The position numbers were made by a program, and so were the translations under genes. The notes beneath the pieces are model-generated. The model was not told the DNA's origin and did no database searches. It saw only the letters and a list, made by a program, of their open reading frames with translations. A DNA stretch of 64,000 bases from NCBI GenBank assembly GCA_963711635.1, contig CAVQEZ010000019.1:202945-266944 (forward strand). The letters run 5' to 3'. Of the stretch, positions 44,405-54,425 are shown one piece after another. Source of the stretch: CADEED01 sp963711635 (GTDB lineage Bacteria > Pseudomonadota > Gammaproteobacteria > Steroidobacterales > Steroidobacteraceae). Within the stretch, counting starts at the first letter, position 1; each line of letters opens with the position of its first letter.

Positions 44405-44488
44405 TGGGCGAGGGGGGACTTGAACCCCCACGTCCTTGCGGACACAGGCACCTGAAGCCTGCGCGTCTGCCAATTCCGCCACTCGCCC
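44405..44488 (-). tRNA. tRNA-Leu (anticodon CAG)
   Basis: 84 nt. Acceptor GGGCGAG pairs with CTCGCCC, discriminator A. D-arm region TGGCGGAATTGGCAGACGC. Anticodon stem CAGGC/GCCTG with loop TTCAGGT, so anticodon CAG reading CUG. The long variable arm (TGTCCGCAAGGACG) is typical of class II tRNA-Leu, and the T arm is GGGGGTTCAAGTCCCCC. CCA is not encoded. In Mycobacterium a tRNA-Leu also sits just upstream of fhaA, so the position is conserved. Confidence 0.97.
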
Positions 44489-44528
44489 GAGTGGGGAAGC
44501 GAGGGTACCAGCGCCGACTCGTAGGTCT

Positions 44529-45266
44529 TCAGACCAACGGGCGTCCCGTCCGTGTCGTCGCGAACGCGGTTGCCGCGGCCACCGCGACCACGAGCACGGC
44601 TGGCACGATGACCGCGGCATCACCGTCGCCGAGTGCCGCGCCGAGCGCGGCGCCGCCGACGTAGGCAACGAGCACCGATCCGAGGACCAGCAGACCCGGC
44701 GCGACTCCTCGGCGCGACTCCTCGTCGCGCACGGACCGGTTTCCCACCGCGTCGCCGATGCGGGCGATGGCGCCGGACTGATACGTCGTCGCCACCGTGA
44801 CGCCGGCGACCCGGCCGATCACCTCGGTCTGGATGCCCATCGCCACCGCCGCGATCACGAGGAGCGTCCCCGACGTCGCGCCGCCGAGGCGGCGGGGCTG
44901 ATCCTCCACGACCAGCCAGATGGCGAGCGCGGTCAGGAGCACCGCCTCGACCGCGAGCAGGATCTCCGGTCGTCGCCGCGGCGAGACCCGATCGCCGATG
45001 ATCACCGCGGCCGCGACGCCGGCGATGAAGGCGGCGATGGCCACCGCGGGACGCCACACCTCGCCCGGGGTGTCGCCACCGATCCCGATGCCGAGCAGCA
45101 CCGCGTTGCCGCTCTGATTCGCCGGGAACACGTCGAACAGCCGGTCGAAGCTGACCGCGTCGACACACCCGGCGACGAGCGCCAGAGTGACCGCCACGGC
45201 CAGCTGGGCGCGTCGTTGCCCGGATGCGAGTGGGAGGCGGACCGTCGGGTGAACGTACCAGCGCAC
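44529..45266 (-). CDS. DUF1275 (YoaK-like) membrane protein
   Basis: About 245 residues from GTG at 45,266. Six transmembrane helices, starting with LAVAVTLALVAGCVDAVSFD and DVFPANQSGNAVLLGIGIGG, which carry the family signature D-x-x-SF ... NQSGN. Later helices include LVLGSVLVAYVGGAALGAAL. Function of DUF1275 is unknown; a transport-like role is often suggested. Divergent from fhaA with a 39-base gap, an unusually tight shared promoter region. Confidence 0.9.
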   Translation of the reverse strand: MRWYVHPTVRLPLASGQRRAQLAVAVTLALVAGCVDAVSFDRLFDVFPANQSGNAVLLGIGIGGDTPGEVWRPAVAIAAFIAGVAAAVIIGDRVSPRRRPEILLAVEAVLLTALAIWLVVEDQPRRLGGATSGTLLVIAAVAMGIQTEVIGRVAGVTVATTYQSGAIARIGDAVGNRSVRDEESRRGVAPGLLVLGSVLVAYVGGAALGAALGDGDAAVIVPAVLVVAVAAATAFATTRTGRPLV

Positions 45267-45305
45267 CCTCGATGCGCTGACGGGCCCCGCCGGTACACTC
45301 CGCCA

Positions 45306-45967
45306 ATGGGGCTCCAGGGGTTCGAGCGGAGGCTTGAGCGGCTGGTGGAAGGGGCGTTCGGCAAGGCGTTCCGCAGCGGCCTCGAGCCCGTGGAGATCGG
45401 CCGCAAGATCGCGCGCACCCTCGACACCGCGCGAGTCCTCGGGGTGAAGGGCGGCTGGGTCGTCCCCAACGACTTCGTCGTCTACCTCTCCCCCGCCGAC
45501 CTCGAGCGCTTCTCCTCCTACGTCGACATGCTGTCGCGCGAGCTCGCCGACGCGGCCCGTGAGCACGCCCGCGACGAGGGCTACCAGTTCCTCGGGCCGG
45601 TCGACCGTCGCCATCCTGGAGGACGACGCCCTCCATGCCGGGCAGCTCCAGGTGGTCGGCCGAGATCGTCGAGGGCCAATGGACCCGCCTCGGAGCGCTC
45701 GTCATGCCCGACGGCCGCCGGCTCACGCTGGGCGACCAGACCGCCACCATCGGGCGGCTGCCCGACTGCGACCATCCCCATCGCCGACCCGCAGGCCTCA
45801 CGCCACCACGCCGAGATCCGGCCCCACGGCGAAGGTTTCGTCGTCGTCGACCTGGGCAGCATGAACGGCACGGCCGTGAACGGCGTGCGCGATCTCGCGA
45901 GCACCGGCTCGACGACGGCGACGAGATCGGCATCGGGTCCACCATCATCCGCTTCGAGGCCTCGTAG
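45306..45967 (+). CDS. fhaA: FHA-domain protein FhaA (DUF3662 plus FHA), frameshifted
   Basis: Start MGLQGFERRLERLVEGAFGK and GLEPVEIGRKIARTLDTARV are the N-terminal DUF3662 domain. After breaks near 45,600-45,660 the C-terminal FHA domain follows: RLTLGDQTATIGRLPDCD, then SRHHAEIRPHGEGFVVVDLG and SMNGTAVNGVR. FHA domains bind phosphothreonine; FhaA binds phosphorylated partners of the PknB cell-wall pathway in mycobacteria (including MviN). About 230 residues when joined, shorter than the mycobacterial protein, which has a long disordered middle. First gene of the conserved operon. Confidence 0.92.
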
Positions 45968-45974
45968 AGAACAG

Positions 45975-46456
45975 ATGTCCGAAGGCATCCTGACCGTCCT
46001 CAAGTTCTGCTTCCTCGCGCTGCTCTACCTCTTCCTCTCCCGCGTCGTGCGCATCACGGTGCGGGAGATGCGGGCCCGGCGCCCGTCGCCGCCCGCCGCG
46101 CCCGAGGTCGCCGCCGCGCCCCCGAAGGCCTCCACCCGCAAGCAGCGCCGGAGCACGGGCAAGGCGCGCTCCAGGTCCGGCTGGTCGAGCCGGCGGGCCG
46201 CGCCGGCGAGATCCACGCCCTCGATCACGAGGTCACCGTCGGCCGGGGCGGCGGGTGTGCGATCGTGCTCACCGATGACACCTTCGTGTCGCAGGTGCAC
46301 GCCCGGTTGTTCCCCAGGACGGCGAGGCCTTCGTCGAAGACCTCGGCTCGACCAACGGCACGTTCGTCAACGGCAAGCCCGTCACGGCGGCCACCCGGGT
46401 GCAAGCGCGGCGACCGCGTCCAGTTCGGCCAGACCGTGGCCGAGGTCGTGAAGTGA
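45975..46456 (+). CDS. fhaB: FHA-domain protein FhaB (FipA), frameshifted
   Basis: One N-terminal transmembrane helix (ILTVLKFCFLALLYLFLSRV), a basic linker, then FHA domain: HEVTVGRGGGCAIVLTDDTF, SQVHARLFPQDG and DLGSTNGTFVNGKPV. About 160 residues. In mycobacteria FhaB/FipA is phosphorylated by PknA and links to FtsZ and FtsQ in division. Its stop overlaps the GTG of the phosphatase gene (GTGA). Breaks near 46,150 and 46,320. Confidence 0.9.
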
Positions 46457-47764
46457 CCTCGGCCTCGAGCAGGCGCGTGATGCCGATCCGGCTGATCGCG
46501 CACGGCGTCACCGACGTCGGTCGAGTCCGCGACGGCAACGAGGACGGCTTCTTCGTCGACGACCGCACCGGGCTCATGGCCGTCGCCGACGGGATGGGTG
46601 GGCACCGGGGCGGCGAGGTCGCGAGCGCCACCGCGCTCGAGGCGCTGCGAGCCGCGGTCGGCCGACGGTGACCCGATCCGCGACGCCATCGTGCAGGCCA
46701 ACCGGGCCGTCATCGAGAAGGCGGCCACCGACGAGGACCTGCGCGACATGGGCACGACGCTCACCGCGGGGACGCTCGCCGCCGGCGGCACCCTGCTCAT
46801 CGGCCACGTCGGCGACTCGCGCGCCTACCTCGTCCGCGACGGGCGAGCTCACCCAGATCACCGCCGACCACAGCCTCGTGGAGGAGATGGTGCGCGACGG
46901 CCAGCTCACCCCCGAGCAGGCCGAGGTCCACCCGCAGAAGCTCGATCATCACCCGCGCCCTCGGCGTCGACCCCGACATCGACGTCGACGTCTATCCGGT
47001 CGAGCTCCGGTCCGGCGATCGCGTGCTGCTGTGCTCCGACGGCCTGACCAACATGCTGCGGCCCGAGGAGATCGTGTCGATCCTCGCGCGCGAGCCCGAC
47101 TCCGCAACGGGCCGCCCAGCAGCTCGTCGACGCGGCCAACGCGGCCGGCGGCGAGGACAACATCACCGCGCTCGTGATCGACGCGGTCGAGGAGTCGGCC
47201 GCTGCCGGCCGCCGCGGCGCCGCGGCGGTCACGCTCGACCGCGCGACACGGCGGTGGAACCCGACGATCGTCGAGACCGACGGCCGCGACGACGAGGCCG
47301 ATGCCCGCGTCCCGACGGCGGACGCGCCGCCGCCGCGCCGGCGGCGGCCGGACCGTGCTCGCGGCGTGCTCGCGTGGACGCTGCCGATCGTGCTGGTGCT
47401 CGCGATCGCGGTCGGTGCGCTCGGCTGGTACGCCGCGGCGGAGCTACTACGTCGGCGTCGACGACGGCCGCGTGGCGATCTTCAAGGGCATCCCCGGCGG
47501 GATCCTGGGCTGGGACCCGACGGTCGAGCGCCACACCCGCCTCAGCCGCGCCGACCTGCGCCAGAACCGAGCGCGCCGACGTCGAGGACGACAAGCAGTT
47601 CTCGTCGCGCTCGGCGCGCGGAGCGAGTACGTGGCGACCGCTGCGACGCGACGCGACCGCCCGGACGACGCCCTCGACGACGACCGTGCCGTCCACGACG
47701 ACCACGACGACCCGTGCCGCCGCGCACCGCCGCCGCCGCCGAGCTGACCCCGGCCTCGCGGTGA
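46453..47764 (+). CDS. pstP: PP2C-type Ser/Thr phosphatase PstP, frameshifted
   Basis: Reverses PknB phosphorylation. The start is GTG overlapping the fhaB stop; ATG at 46,481 is an alternative. PP2C motifs: VRDGNEDGFFVDDRTGLMAV, VADGMGGHRGGEVAS, GTTLTAGTLAAGGTLLIGHV, GDSRAYLVRDG, LLCSDGLTNML and AGGEDNITALVI supply the metal-binding aspartates. Then a linker, a transmembrane helix (LAWTLPIVLVLAIAVGALGW) and an extracellular tail YYVGVDDGRVAIFKGIPGGI, as in mycobacterial PstP. About 430 residues. At least six one-base breaks. Confidence 0.93.
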
Positions 47765-49100
47765 CCCTCACCCGGTTCCAGCGGCGCAACGCCGAGCTCA
47801 GCCTCGGGGCTGCTCGCGGTGATCATCACCGCCGGCGGCTACGTGCTGCTCGCGCTGTCCGAGGGCCCGGCACTGCCCCCCGACATCTGGGGCTTCCTCG
47901 TCGCGCTCATCGGCCTCTACGTGCTCGCCCACCTCGCCGTGCGCCGGTTCGCTCCCCGGGCCGACGCCACCCTGCTGCCGCTCGCCGCGCTCCTCAACGG
48001 CTTCGGCTTCATCACGATCACCCGCCTCGACCGGGGCGTCGACGAGACGCTCGCACCCACGCAGTCGCTGTGGACGGCGGTCGGCGTCGGCGCCTTCATC
48101 CTCACGCTGATCCTCGTGCGCCGAGTCAACGTGCTCGAGCGCTACCGCTACACGTTCCTGCTGCTCGGCGTGCGTCGCGCTGCTGCTCCCGCTCGCGCCC
48201 GGCCTCGGGCGCCGAGATCAACGGCGCCCGCCTGTGGATCCGCCTCGGCCCGGTGAACTTCCAGCCGGGCGAGGCGGCGAAGGTGCTGCTCGTCGTGTTC
48301 TTCGCCGCCTACCTCGTCGACAACCGCGAGCTGCTGCGAGAGGGCCGGCGCCGCATCGCCGGTCTGCGCATCCCCGCGCTCAAGCACCTCGGACCGCTGC
48401 TGCTGGCGTGGGGCTTCTCGATCCTCGTCATGGTCCGCCAGAAGGACCTCGGCTCGTCGCTGCTGTTCTTCGCGATCTTCGCCGCCATGCTCTACATGGC
48501 GACCGAGCGCGCCGCGTACCTCATCGCCGGGCTGGGACTGTTCGTGACCGGCGCGGCCGTCGCGTACCAGCTGTTCGGCCACGTGCAGGACCGCGTGCAC
48601 TGTGTGGCTCGACCCGTGGCCCGTCCACGACGGCGACGGCTACCAGATCGTGCAGTCGCTGTTCGCGTTCGGCACCGGCGGGTTCGCCGGCACCGGACTC
48701 GGCCTCGGCAGTCCGGGGAAGATCCCGGCCGCGTCCACCGACTTCATGTTCGCCGCCATCGGTGAGGAGCTCGGCCTGATCGGGACGGTCGGGATCCTCA
48801 TCGGGTTCCTGCTGCTGGTCGGCGCGGGCTTCCGCATCGCGGTCCAGGCCGACCGGCCGTTCCCGAAGCTGTTCGCCGCCGGGCTCACGAGCATCCTCGG
48901 CCATCCAGACGTTCGTCATCATCGGCGGCGTCACCCGCGTGATCCCGCTCACCGGCATCACGCTGCCGTTCGTCTCGTACGGCGGGTCGTCGCTCGTCGC
49001 CAACTTCGTGATCCTCGCGTTGCTGCTGCGGATCTCCGACGAGACCGCCGCCCGGGCGAGCCGGCCCACCTCGCAACTGGCCGCGGTCGCGCTCGTGAAC
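47761..49100 (+). CDS. SEDS-family glycosyltransferase FtsW/RodA, frameshifted
   Basis: Polymerises lipid II into peptidoglycan glycan strands with its partner PBP. Multi-helix membrane protein, GTG start overlapping the pstP stop. Signature segments: NGARLWIRLGPVNFQPGEAA, VMVRQKDLGSSLLFFAIFAA, DPWPVHDGDGYQIVQSLFAF, GTGGFAGTGLGLGSPGKIPA and ITLPFVSYGGSSLVANFVIL. About 440 residues. Breaks near 48,180, 48,600 and 48,903. By synteny this is the RodA of the actinobacterial operon. The stop probably overlaps the pbpA GTG; in the raw text the two frames run together. Confidence 0.93.
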
Positions 49101-50598
49101 CGCGCGATCCGCCGCGTCGGCATCGCCGCGATCCTCCTCGTGCTCGTGCTCGTCGGCCAGCTCACGTACCTGCAGGTCATCCGCGTCCGACTCGCTCGCC
49201 AACGACCCCCGCAACGTCCGCGCCGCGATCCGCGACTTCTCACGGCCGCGGGGCGAGATCCTCACCTCCGAGGGCGAGATCGTCGCCCGATCGGTGGAGA
49301 CCGACGACGAGCTCGAAGTTCCAGCGCGAGTACCCGCTCGGCCCGCTCTTCGCCCAGATCGCCGGCTACCAGTCGTTCGTCTTCGGCAACAACGGCGTGG
49401 AGCAGACGTACAACAACGCCCTCGTCGGCCGCGACACCACGTCTGCAGCTCCGCAACCTCGACGACGTGCTGCTCGGCAAGGAGAACACCGGCAACGTCG
49501 TCCTCGGCTGCGAGCGCGACGCTGCAGCAGGCGGCACGCGACGCGCTCGGCGACCGGCGGGGCTCGGTGGTCGTGCTCGACCCGAGGGACGGCCTGATCC
49601 TCGCGATGTACTCCAACCCGTCGTACGACCCGCACGCCGTTCGCGTCCACGACGCCGACGTCGTCCAGGACTACGGGCAGTTGCTCCAGGCCGACCCGAA
49701 CAAGCCCGACCTCCCGCGTGCCGTACCGCGAGATCTACCCGCCGGGTTCGACGTTCAAGGTCGTCACCGCGACCGTCGGCATCGACGCAGGGCGCGACCG
49801 ACCCGAACAAGACCTACCCGTCGATCAGCAGCCTCCCGTGCCGCTCACGAACACCTCGCTCGCGAACTTCGGCGGGAACGCGTGCGGCGGCACGCTCGTG
49901 CAGAGCTTCACGCGCTCGTGCAACACGACGTTCGCGCAGATCGGCCTCGATCTCGGGAACCAGTTCCCTCCGGGCATGGCGCGCTTCGGCATCTACGCGT
50001 CGCCGCCGCTCGACGTCGCGCCGGGCGCGGTCGAGAGCCAGGGTCCCGCGCCGGGGACGTTCGACCAGGACAAGCCCGCGCTTCGCGCTCGCCGGCATCG
50101 GCCAGGGCGACGTGTTCACGACGCCGCTGCAGATGGCGCTGGTCGCGGCGGCGATCGCCAACAACGGCGTCGTCATGGAGCCGCACGTCGCGCGAGTCGA
50201 TCACCGACCAGGACGACCGGGTCATCCGCCGCATCGGCGGCGAGCCGTGGCGCACGGCCACCAGCCCGCAGACCGCGGCCACCGTGCGCGACATGATGAT
50301 CTCGGTCGTCGAGAGCCCCAACGGCACCGGCACCCGCGCCCGCATCCCCGGCGTCACCGTCGCCGGCAAGACCGGAACCGCGCAGAACGAGACCGGCGAC
50401 CCGCACGCGTGGTTCATCGGGTTCGCGCCGGCCGAGGCACCCGAGGTCGCGGTCGCGGTGTTGATCGAGGGCGGCGAGCAGGGCGGCACCGGGAGCGAGG
50501 CGACCGGCGGTGTCGTGGCCGCACCGGTCGCGGCCGAGATGATGCGACTGGTGCTCGAGGCCGGTCGGGAACTGAGCGCGAACCCGGGCGCGGGATGA
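49095..50598 (+). CDS. pbpA: Penicillin-binding protein A (class B transpeptidase), frameshifted
   Basis: Cross-links peptidoglycan together with the upstream SEDS protein. Start VNRAIRRVGIAAILLVLVLV (GTG, 49,095) with a signal-anchor helix; then DPRNVRAAIRDFSRPRGEIL, transpeptidase Ser in YPPGSTFKVVTATVGI (STFK), SCNTTFAQIG (SxN) and VAGKTGTAQNETGD (KTG). About 490 residues. Closely follows mycobacterial PbpA. At least five breaks (49,190, 49,315, 49,440, 49,520, 49,720). The KTG region is followed by PHAWFIGFAPAEAPEVAVAV. Confidence 0.93.
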
Positions 50599-50623
50599 CC
50601 CCACAACTAGGGTTGGGGGCTGA

Positions 50624-52660
50624 ATGACCCAGCTCGCCGAGGTCTTCTCCAACCGCTACGAGATCCAGCGGAGCATCGCCCGAGGCGGCATGGCCGAGGT
50701 CTACCTCGCCCGTGACCAGCTCCTCGACCGGCCCGTCGCGGTCAAGGTGCTCTCGCCGGAGTTCGCGCGCGACCCGAGCTTCGTCGAGCGCTTCCGCCGC
50801 GAGGCGCAGACGCGCGGCCGGGCTGAACCACCCCAACATCGTCGCCATCTACGACTGGGGCCAGGAGCACGGCACGTCCTTCATCGTCATGGAGTACGTC
50901 GACGGGCGGTCGCTGCGCGACATCATGCGGGCGAACGGCCCGCTCAAGCCCCGGCAGGTGGCGCAGATCGGCGCCGACATCGCCGCCGCGCTCGGGTTCG
51001 CGCACCGCAACGGCGTCGTGCACCGCGACATCAAGCCCGGCAACGTGCTGATCACCGCCGACCGCGAGGTGAAGGTCACCGACTTCGGCATCGCCCGGGC
51101 CGACGCCACCGACGGCGCTCACCCAGACCGGCGCGGTGATGGGCACCGCCACCTACTTCTCGCCCGAGCAGGCCCAGGGCCTCCCGGTCGACGGGCGCTC
51201 CGACCTCTACTCGCTCGGCGTCGTGCTCTACGAGATGGTGACCGGCGACGCCGCCGTTCTCCGGCGAGAACCCGGTGGCGGTCGCGTACAAGCACGTGCG
51301 CGAGGAGCCCACGCCACCGTCGCGCAGGATGACCGAGCCGCTCCCCCCGGACCTCGAGCACATCATCCTCACCGCGATGGCGAAGGACCCCGACCAGCGC
51401 TACCAGACCGCCGACGACCTGCGCGCCGACCTCCTGCGCTTCACGCGCGGCGAGCGCCCGTCTCGGGCCCGGTCACCGGCGTCATCACCGACATGACCGG
51501 AACCACGAGGACCCGCAGCCGCGCCGGGGCGGCCACCGCCGTGACCGCGGTCGCCCCCGCGGTCGTGGTCGACGGCGGGGGCCGGGGCGGCGGGGGCCGG
51601 GGAACCGGCGGCGGCGGACGCGGCGGGGGTGGTGACGGCGGCGGCCGATACCGCGACGAGCGCCGGCGCACCGGCACGATCGTGGCCACGGTGATCGGCG
51701 TGGCGGTGCTGATCGGCGGTGATCGTCGCCCTGATCGTCACCAGCGACATCGGCGGCGGCGACGGCGGCAACGCCACCTTCGTCGAGGTGCCCGACGTCA
51801 TCAACAAGCCGTTCGGCGAGGCCGAGACCCTCCTCGACCGACGCGGGGTTCGAGGTCGGAGCGCCGCGAGCGCAACTCGAACCAACCGCCCGACCTCGTG
51901 CTCGACCAGAACCCGCCGGCGGGCGTGAACCACGAGAAGGGCGAGACGGTCCTGCTCACCGTCAGCAACACCACGTTCCAGATGCCCGAGCTCACCGGTG
52001 AGCAGCGGACCGACGCCATCAACGAGCTCCTGCGGCGCGGGCTCACGAACACCACCGAGAACGTCGAGACCCCGGAGGAGGACAGCACCGAGCCGCCGGG
52101 CACGGTGCTGCGCACCGAGCCCGCCGCGGGCGAGCGGGTGCAGAAGTCGGGTCAGACGATCCAGCTGGTCCTGGCGAAGGAGCCGGCGATCGCGATCGCC
52201 CGACGTCGCAAACCTGCCGGTCGCAGCCGCGCGAGGGCCTCACTCGCCGGCTTCCAGGTGACCACCGTCGGCGGAGCCGAACGACACCATCGAGTCCGGA
52301 CCGTGTGATCCGCACCGATCCTCCGGCGGGAACCATGGTCCCGCGCGACTCGGCGATCACGGTGTTCGTCTCGACCGGACCCGAGGAGATCGACATCCCG
52401 GACGTCGTGGGCCGACCCGAGGCGCAGGCCGATCGCCCTGCTGAACGAGGCCGGCTTCCAGGTGTTCCGGGCCGAGCAAGCCGTGAACAACCCCCTGAAC
52501 AACGGCATGGTGGTGGCCACGAACCCGCCGTCGCCGGGCCACGCGCGCCGGGGCTCGTCGGTCACGATCACTGTCGGCCGGTTCACGCCCGGGGGCGGCG
52601 GGGGCGGCGGCAACAACGGCGGCGGCAACAACGGCGGCGCGGGGCGGCGGCAACGATTGA
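50624..52660 (+). CDS. pknB: Ser/Thr protein kinase PknB with PASTA repeats, frameshifted
   Basis: Cell-wall-sensing kinase. Kinase domain: SRYEIQRSIARGGMAEVYLA-type glycine loop, VAVKVLSPEF (Lys), HRDIKPGNVLI (catalytic Asp), VTDFGIAR (DFG), GTATYFSPEQAQG. Then a Gly-rich linker, transmembrane helix (TIVATVIGVAVLI), and four PASTA domains (FVEVPDVINKPFGEAETLLD, FQMPELTGEQRTDAINELLR, IPDVANLPVAAAR, IPDVVGRPEAQAIALLNEAG) that bind muropeptides or lipid II. It ends in Gly/Asn repeats. About 670 residues. Breaks near 50,815, 51,115, 51,255, 51,475, 51,715, 51,840 and others. No separate pknA is present. Confidence 0.95.
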
Positions 52661-53451
52661 GCGCGCTCGGCGACTGGTACGTCCGCCACGGCCGTCACGA
52701 CCTGCCGTGGCGCGCGACGCCGCGACCGCTGGCCGGTGCTCGTCTCCGAGGTGATGCTCCACCAGACCCAGGTGGCCCGCGTGTCGAGGCCGCGTGGCCC
52801 GACTTCATCGGCCGGTTCCCGACGCCCGAGGCCATGGCCGCGGCCGGGCCCGGCGCGGTGATCACGGCGTGGGGCCGGCTCGGCTACCCGCGCCGGGCCC
52901 GCCGGCTGTGGGAGGCGGCGGTCGTGATCGCCGAGCACGGCTGGCCCGACGACCTCGCAGACGCTGCCCGGGTGTCGGCCGCTACACCGCGCGCGCCGTC
53001 GCCGCGCAGGCCGACGACGCCGACGTCGGCGCGATCGAGGTGAACATCCGCCGGGTCGTCGAGCGCGTCGGCCGGTCGGGCGCTGAGCGACCGCCGACGC
53101 GGAGGCGGCGATGCTGCACGCTCGGCGCGCCGAGCTCGACGGGCGCGACCGGCTGCTCGCGCTCATGGACCTCGGCGCGCTGCGTGTGCCGGCACGCGAC
53201 CCGCGCTGCGACGAGTGCCCGCTGCGGCGGCCGCTGCCGGACCAAGGGCGCGCTCCCCGACGAGGTGCCGCGCCGCGCCGCGCCGCTACGAGGGCTCGTT
53301 CCGCCAGCGGCGCGGCCGGGTGCTGGCGGCGCTCGCGGGAGCGCGACGCCGTCGCCGCGACCGAGCTCGACGCCGACGCGCTCGCGTCGCTCGTCGACCG
53401 ACGGCCTCGCCGTCGTCAGGCACGCGGGAGCGGCGCCTACACTGTCCGTAG
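52657..53451 (+). CDS. mutY: A/G-specific adenine glycosylase (MutY-like), frameshifted
   Basis: Removes adenine mispaired with 8-oxoguanine. A TTG start overlaps the pknB stop. LSALGDWYVRHGRHDLPWRA is the canonical MutY opening; SEVMLHQTQVARV and LPGVGRYTARAVAA (helix-hairpin-helix with catalytic region) follow. The [4Fe-4S] cysteines are CRARDPRCDECPLRRRC, spacing C-x6-C-x2-C-x5-C. It is short, about 265 residues, lacking the C-terminal NUDIX-like domain, as in many Actinobacteria. It is inserted between pknB and trpG, a position not shared with mycobacteria. Confidence 0.9.
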
Positions 53452-54036
53452 TCGCGAGTCGTGGCGAGGAAGTTGCGCAGCAGGGCGTGGCCCGACTCGG
53501 TGAGGATCGACTCGGGGTGGAACTGCACGCCCTCGACCGGAAGCTCGCGGTGGCGCAGGCCCATCACCAGGCCGTCCTCGGTCTCGGCGGTGACCTCGAG
53601 CACGTCGGGCACCGAGTCGCGGTCGACCACGAGCGAGTGGTAGCGGGTCGCGGTGAACGGGCTCGGGAGCCCGGCGAACACGCCCTGGCCGTCGTGCGCG
53701 ATCTCCGAGGTCTTGCCGTGCATCACCCGCGGCGCCCGCACGACCGTCGCCGCCGTAGAGCTGGCCGATGCACTGGTGGCCGAGGCACACGCCGAGCACG
53801 GGCACGCCCCGCTCGCCGAACGTGCCGGATCGCGTCGTTCGAGAGCCCGGCGTCCTCGGGCCGGCCCGGGCCCGGGCGAGACGAGCACCGCGTCGGGCTC
53901 GAGCCGCCAGCAGCTCGTCGAGGGTCACCGCGTCGTGGCGGTGCACGACCGGCTCGGCGCCCAGCTCCCCCAGGTACTGCACGAGGTTGTAGACGAACGA
54001 GTCGTAGTTGTCGATGACGACGACCCGGGGAGCCAC
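53437..54036 (-). CDS. Glutamine amidotransferase, anthranilate/aminodeoxychorismate synthase component II, frameshifted
   Basis: Class I glutaminase supplying ammonia for anthranilate or 4-amino-4-deoxychorismate synthesis (TrpG/PabA). Start MAPRVVVIDNYDSFVYNLVQ; LSPGPGRPEDAG; catalytic Cys in GVPVLGVCLGHQCIGQLYGG; VMHGKTSEIAHDGQGVF; catalytic His-x-Glu in VQFHPESILT. About 195 residues. TrpG also lies between crgA and pknB in mycobacteria. The synthase subunit I is not in view, so TrpG versus PabA cannot be decided. It is convergent with mutY; the ends overlap slightly. Confidence 0.92.
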   Translation of the reverse strand: MAPRVVVIDNYDSFVYNLVQYLGELGAEPVVHRHDAVTLDELLAARARRGARLARARAGPRTPGSRTTRSGTFGERGVPVLGVCLGHQCIGQLYGGDGRAGAAGDARQDLGDRARRPGRVRRAPEPVHRDPLPLARGRPRLGARRARGHRRDRGRPGDGPAPPRASGRGRAVPPRVDPHRVGPRPAAQLPRHDSRLRTV

Positions 54037-54062
54037 GGCAGCAGGTTAGGTATTCTCCGCCC

Positions 54063-54333
54063 GTGGCCCGCATCGAAAATCACCGAAGGCGACGAAGGCC
54101 AAGCCGAAGCCGAAGGCCTCGGGCCGCTACACCGCCCCCGCCGCCCAAGAAGCAGGCGAGCAGCAAGCTGTGGGTGCCGGCGACGATGTTCGCCATGCTC
54201 GGCCCTCGGGATGCTGGTGATCATCGCCAACTACCTGCAGCTGCTCCCCGGCGGCGAGGCCCAGAACTCCTACCTGTTCGTCGGCCTGGGCCTGTTCGTG
54301 GGCGGGGCGATCCTCTCGACCCAGCTCCGATAG
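54063..54333 (+). CDS. crgA: Cell division protein CrgA, frameshifted
   Basis: About 90 residues. Basic N-terminus with KATKAKPKPKASGRYTPPPP, then two transmembrane helices, WVPATMFAMLALGMLVIIAN and SYLFVGLGLFVGGAILSTQL. CrgA is an actinobacteria-specific divisome protein that recruits PBPs to FtsZ rings. GTG start at 54,063, 26 bases from the divergent trpG/pabA start. Breaks near 54,076 and 54,205. Its presence is the strongest single marker that this part is actinobacterial. Confidence 0.92.
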
Positions 54334-54386
54334 ACCGCGCCCGAACGCGATCGGGTGGCGGAAGAGGCCGAATCCCCATCGTGTAA

Positions 54387-54420
54387 TTTCCCACAGAGTT
54401 TCTCCACAGGCTGTGGAGAA
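54387..54420. promoter_or_regulatory. DnaA-box-like palindrome after crgA
   Basis: TTTCCCACA (54,387-54,395) is followed by a perfect inverted repeat TTCTCCACA and TGTGGAGAA around GGC (54,400-54,420). Each nine-mer is one or two changes from the actinobacterial DnaA box TTGTCCACA. The hairpin could instead end crgA transcription, but no T tract follows. The convergent gene ends at about 54,426. Confidence 0.5.
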
Positions 54421-54425
54421 CCGCG

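Noticed and set aside
47761..50598. A natural FtsW-PBP fusion protein
   Set aside because: The frames run together without a stop, but a TGA overlapping the pbpA GTG is present in the adjacent frame and one-base errors are frequent here. Separate genes are the rule in this operon.
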